The notes beneath the pieces were generated by a model. That model made no database searches. It was given only the letters and a program-made list of their open reading frames with translations, and was not told where the DNA came from. This document shows positions 5,195-6,866 of a stretch of DNA of 6,866 nucleotides, piece after piece (position 1 is the stretch's first letter; every line of letters starts with the position of its first letter). This DNA comes from a bacterium (GTDB lineage Bacteria > Zhuqueibacterota > Zhuqueibacteria > Residuimicrobiales > Residuimicrobiaceae), in contig JAAYTV010000700.1 in assembly GCA_012523655.1 (NCBI GenBank), positions 1-6,866 on the forward strand. Direction: 5' to 3'. Both the position numbers and the translations under genes were made by a program.

Positions 5195-6866
5195 ATGGTA
5201 CGGAAAGTAACAACCTTGATCTGGACAGGGATGATCTGTTTTTCGGCCGTCTCCCTTCTGGGCGATCCACAGCAAGTGCGGGCACAGGAACGGTCTGTGT
5301 TGGATGACAAAACCGCGATCTCCGTTGGGCCCCTGCGCAAGACTGCGGAGGATTTCAGCTCCTTCCGTCGCTCCGGCATTCATGACGGCAACCTCATCCG
5401 CACCGCCTATGGCAATTACGGCAACCTCGGCAGCCGGACGCTGGACATTCGCCTGGAATGGCCCAAGGGCAGCGGCACCAACTATGGATTTGAATTCATC
5501 TACTTTGTCGGATCCGAAGTCATCGACGCCCATGGCGACACCATCCATATTTTTACCGACAATTACACCGGCGGTCCTCGCGACCGGGCGCCGGATGACT
5601 CGCATACCTATGGCTGGGAACCTCTACCCGGCTATTACAATGACGGATTCTATGTCTCCGGTATTTCCGAGGACTTTAATCAGAACGGCGTTCTGGACAT
5701 CGGCGAAGATATCGATGGCAACGGCAAATTGACTGAACGTCTTTACAATGAGATCGAGTATCCGGCCATGAGCCATCTTCCAGAAACCTGGCCCACCGAT
5801 TGGCCGGCCGGCAGCTATCCCGGCCAGGTCGGCAGCCGCAAGGGCAAATGGAACGGTGAATACGGCGCCTACGTCCGCGGAGATCAGGAAAGCTACTATC
5901 TGATGGACGACCGCAATAACGACGAGTTCCTCTATTATCCATTTACCGTCAATCCGCAGGATACGCTGCCCTGGCCTAAAGGACGCCGCGGCGTGGGCGT
6001 GGAAGTAGAGGTGCGCAACTATCAGTGGTCGGACGTAATGGCCGAAGACATCATCATCTCCATCTACCAGGTGAAAAATATCAGCGAAAAACGTTTGGAT
6101 AAAAACCTCGTCGGCATGTATGTCGATGCGGATGTCGGCACCTCCGGTCCCAGCAGCGATGCAGGCGATGATGATTCGAGCTTTGATACGGTGGATGATA
6201 TCACCTATCAGTGGGATCTGGACGGGCTGTCCGCCAAGGGCAAGAAAACCGGGTATTTTGGATTCGCCTTTTTGCAGAGCCCCGGCATCGCCAACGACGG
6301 CCGGGATAATGATGAGGACGGCCGTGTGGATGAGAGCCAGGAGAACGGCATTGACGACGACGGCGACTGGCGCACCTTTACCGACACCAACGAAAACGGC
6401 GTCTGGGATTGGGAGGACCTGAACAACAACGGTCGCTTGGATGAAGGCGAAGATCTCAATGACAACGGCGTGCTCGATTGTGAAGATCTCAACGATGATC
6501 TGGGCCAGGACGGCCTGGGACCGTTGGATATGGATTGGCCCGGTCTGGGCAAAGATCCCTATGAGGGCAATGGCGTGCCGGATGTGCCGGAGCCCAATTT
6601 CGAAGGCACGGACAACGACGAGATCGATCAGATCGGTTTGACCAGCTTTTACGGCACCTCGGCCGGCGATGTGCTCTCCGTTGATGAAGAGGCCTGGTAT
6701 GTAAAAGATTATCCGGGCGTTTTTTCACCACCCACCGGCGGTCTGGATGTTGCCTTTCATTACGCCTGCGGCTTCTATCATCTGGATCGCGGCTTTTCCG
6801 AACGATTCGCTATCGCCTGTCTGGTGGGCAATGATTTCGACGACATCATCCGCAACAAGCGCACCA
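5195..6866 (+). CDS. Secreted acidic protein with EF-hand-like calcium-loop repeats, 3' end outside window
   Basis: The frame stays open from ATG 5195 to the right edge, at least 557 residues. A signal peptide is clear: VRK, then a hydrophobic stretch, with a probable cut after VRA (residue 30). After it comes a segment rich in Gly, Tyr and Trp without a domain I can name (about 60-155). Asp/Asn loops of the EF-hand or thrombospondin-type-3 kind follow. Loop D160-F-N-Q-N-G-V-L-D-I-G-E171 is a complete 12-residue calcium loop, and more occur at 371-379 and 397-431. Between them, VKNISEKRLDKNLVGMYVDADVG (split here: VKNISEK at about 291, then MYVDADVG) and GYFGFAFLQSPG read like a beta-rich fold. 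From memory, similar proteins accompany TonB-dependent receptors in FCB-group bacteria and may carry a C-terminal sorting tail, but that end is not visible. Function unknown; a surface partner of the receptor is an inference from the 26-bp spacing. Confidence 0.85.
   Translation, partial: MVRKVTTLIWTGMICFSAVSLLGDPQQVRAQERSVLDDKTAISVGPLRKTAEDFSSFRRSGIHDGNLIRTAYGNYGNLGSRTLDIRLEWPKGSGTNYGFEFIYFVGSEVIDAHGDTIHIFTDNYTGGPRDRAPDDSHTYGWEPLPGYYNDGFYVSGISEDFNQNGVLDIGEDIDGNGKLTERLYNEIEYPAMSHLPETWPTDWPAGSYPGQVGSRKGKWNGEYGAYVRGDQESYYLMDDRNNDEFLYYPFTVNPQDTLPWPKGRRGVGVEVEVRNYQWSDVMAEDIIISIYQVKNISEKRLDKNLVGMYVDADVGTSGPSSDAGDDDSSFDTVDDITYQWDLDGLSAKGKKTGYFGFAFLQSPGIANDGRDNDEDGRVDESQENGIDDDGDWRTFTDTNENGVWDWEDLNNNGRLDEGEDLNDNGVLDCEDLNDDLGQDGLGPLDMDWPGLGKDPYEGNGVPDVPEPNFEGTDNDEIDQIGLTSFYGTSAGDVLSVDEEAWYVKDYPGVFSPPTGGLDVAFHYACGFYHLDRGFSERFAIACLVGNDFDDIIRNKRT
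5672..5737 (+). repeat. First pair of EF-hand-like loops in the secreted protein
   Basis: Residues 160-181 hold two adjoining loops. The first is D-x-N-x-N-G-x-L-D-x-x-E (160-171), with every calcium-ligand position filled. The second starts at D172 (D-x-D-x-N-G-x-L) but has Leu at position 12 in place of the acidic residue, so it may bind weakly or not at all. Confidence 0.7.
6305..6487 (+). repeat. Tandem Asp/Asn calcium-loop array in the secreted protein
   Basis: An acidic stretch begins with DNDEDGRVDE (residues 371-380), a thrombospondin-type-3-like loop. Three consecutive loops then start at D397, D408 and D420, each of the form D-x-N-x-N-G-x-(L/W)-D with Glu or Asp at position 12; the last acidic residue or its neighbour begins the next loop. 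The period is 11-12 residues. The last two units share the identical 11-mer GAAGATCTCAA at 6449-6459 and 6482-6492, 33 bp apart, which points to expansion by local duplication. A degenerate unit follows at D431. Confidence 0.75.

Noticed and set aside
2607..5285. Long antisense open frames opposite the receptor (567 and 317 codons, same frame).
   Set aside because: The antisense codons are exactly the reverse complements of the receptor codons, so they stop only where the receptor uses TTA, CTA or TCA. Those codons are rare here (TTA at 2607 and TCA at 4332 are the breaks), which leaves the frame open by codon bias. The translation has no recognisable domain.
5304..5732. A 142-codon + strand frame, with other short frames up to 6731 on both strands.
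   Set aside because: All overlap the secreted protein frame, which stays open from 5195 to the window edge and has a signal peptide, a ribosome site and coherent repeats. The short frames have Pro/Ser/Arg-rich shadow composition.

Overview
The window reads as part of a chromosome from a Gram-negative, moderately GC-rich bacterium. A TonB-dependent outer-membrane receptor with a carboxypeptidase-regulatory-like N-terminal extension (SusC-like layout) is followed by a secreted protein rich in Asp/Asn calcium-loop repeats. This style, together with a tRNA gene that lacks an encoded CCA end, suggests a lineage of the FCB group outside the classical Bacteroidetes (for example KSB1/Calditrichota-like or Ignavibacteria-like bacteria). 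The placement is by impression only; no marker gene in the window proves it.

Layout, all on the + strand. (1) 1-891: C-terminal 296 residues of a DUF4091/GH123-like glycoside hydrolase, cut by the left edge. (2) 900-1091: a self-contained tRNA-Arg(CCU) unit with a predicted promoter, the tRNA at 983-1056 and an intrinsic terminator. (3) 1092-2138: a regulatory block, with a promoter and two tandem 15-bp palindromes in front of a DeoR-family repressor gene. (4) 2139-2372: a non-coding leader with two hairpins. (5) 2373-5168: the receptor, complete, with signal peptide. (6) 5195 to the right edge: at least 557 codons of a secreted, acidic protein with EF-hand-like loops, separated from the receptor by only 26 bp and probably co-transcribed with it.

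Working picture (inference): a glycan-degrading enzyme, a sugar-phosphate-type repressor and an outer-membrane importer with a surface or periplasmic partner lie close together, as in a carbohydrate-uptake locus. The tRNA unit and the terminator split it into separate transcripts, so a shared pathway is not proven. No SusD-type lipoprotein follows the receptor; the place is taken by the repeat-bearing secreted protein. No mobile element, CRISPR array or integrase is visible. The most interesting signals are the duplicated palindromic operator at the repressor start, the unusual effector-pocket residues in that repressor, and the receptor plus calcium-loop protein pair.
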